Source: Diphasiastrum complanatum
Lineage: Eukaryota; Streptophyta; Lycopodiopsida; Lycopodiales; Lycopodiaceae
Length of the DNA stretch: 64,000 bases
Assembly (NCBI GenBank): GCA_029204225.1
Contig: CM055109.1
Location: forward strand, 41,832,544 to 41,896,543
Reading direction: 5' to 3'
In this document: positions 61,604 through 64,000 of the stretch, one piece after another
Position numbering within the stretch: position 1 is the stretch's first letter
Layout of the letters: each line of letters opens with the position of its first letter
Position numbers and translations under genes: made by a program
Notes under the pieces: generated by a model
The model's database searches: none
What the model saw: the letters and a program-made list of their open reading frames with translations, nothing else
What the model was told of the DNA's origin: nothing

Positions 61604-64000
<2,397 letters not shown>

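Overview
This is repeat-dense plant nuclear DNA, and I recognise no ordinary host gene in it. The evidence for a plant is the Ty1/copia elements primed at TGGTATCAGAGC (initiator tRNA-Met), a Ty3/gypsy element primed on tRNA-Asp, 5-bp target site duplications, low GC, and GA/CT microsatellites of 100-200 bp. I cannot name the species; a land plant with a large, retrotransposon-rich genome fits.

Left part (1-18.7 kb). A minus-strand gypsy element (gag pseudogene, leader, tRNA-Asp primer site, LTR) abuts a decayed gypsy integrase tail. Copia element A (4473-7951) lacks its 5' half. A gypsy-type LTR remnant holds a GA tract. Copia element B (9020-15216, duplication CATTC) sits inside the RNase H domain of an older copia element C (8944-9019 and 15222-16122). 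B has part of its gag inverted in place. A solo LTR (17257-18120) is flanked by AATAG.

Middle (18.7-44.4 kb). A four-copy tandem array of unit plus GA tract (18664-20770) leads into a low-copy repeat called R here. R copy 1 is split by copia element G2 (21997-33998, CTAAT), whose own LTR is split by composite element F (24588-33759, TCAAG; three LTRs and two internal regions). Further on, R is split by copia element E (34243-40248, GTATT) and cut off by copia element G1 (42027-44413, minus). An uninterrupted R copy at 48.4-51.6 kb preserves the empty sites of both G2 and E.

Right part (44.4-64 kb). A minus-strand gypsy element H has gag, protease and RT but no RNase H or integrase. It is followed by a gypsy-type LTR, a GC-richer stretch, R copy 2, and a TG/GA tract into which copia element D1 (51762-60114, AGAGA) inserted. 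D1 is itself split by minus-strand D2 (53478-57986, GAATC). R copy 3, an unclassified stretch, a 199-bp CT tract and an inverted R copy 4 close the window.

The most unusual signal is in the copia elements that have lost polymerase. E, F, F' and probably G1 carry a related, unrecognised protein-coding module where reverse transcriptase and/or RNase H should be. In F it is fused in frame to an intact gag-protease-integrase, giving 1346 codons without a stop. D1 and D2 carry an equally odd, still largely open pseudo-integrase. None of these elements encodes a complete enzyme set, so all would have depended on proteins from other elements. Most are dead now through nonsense changes, frameshifts or altered active sites.
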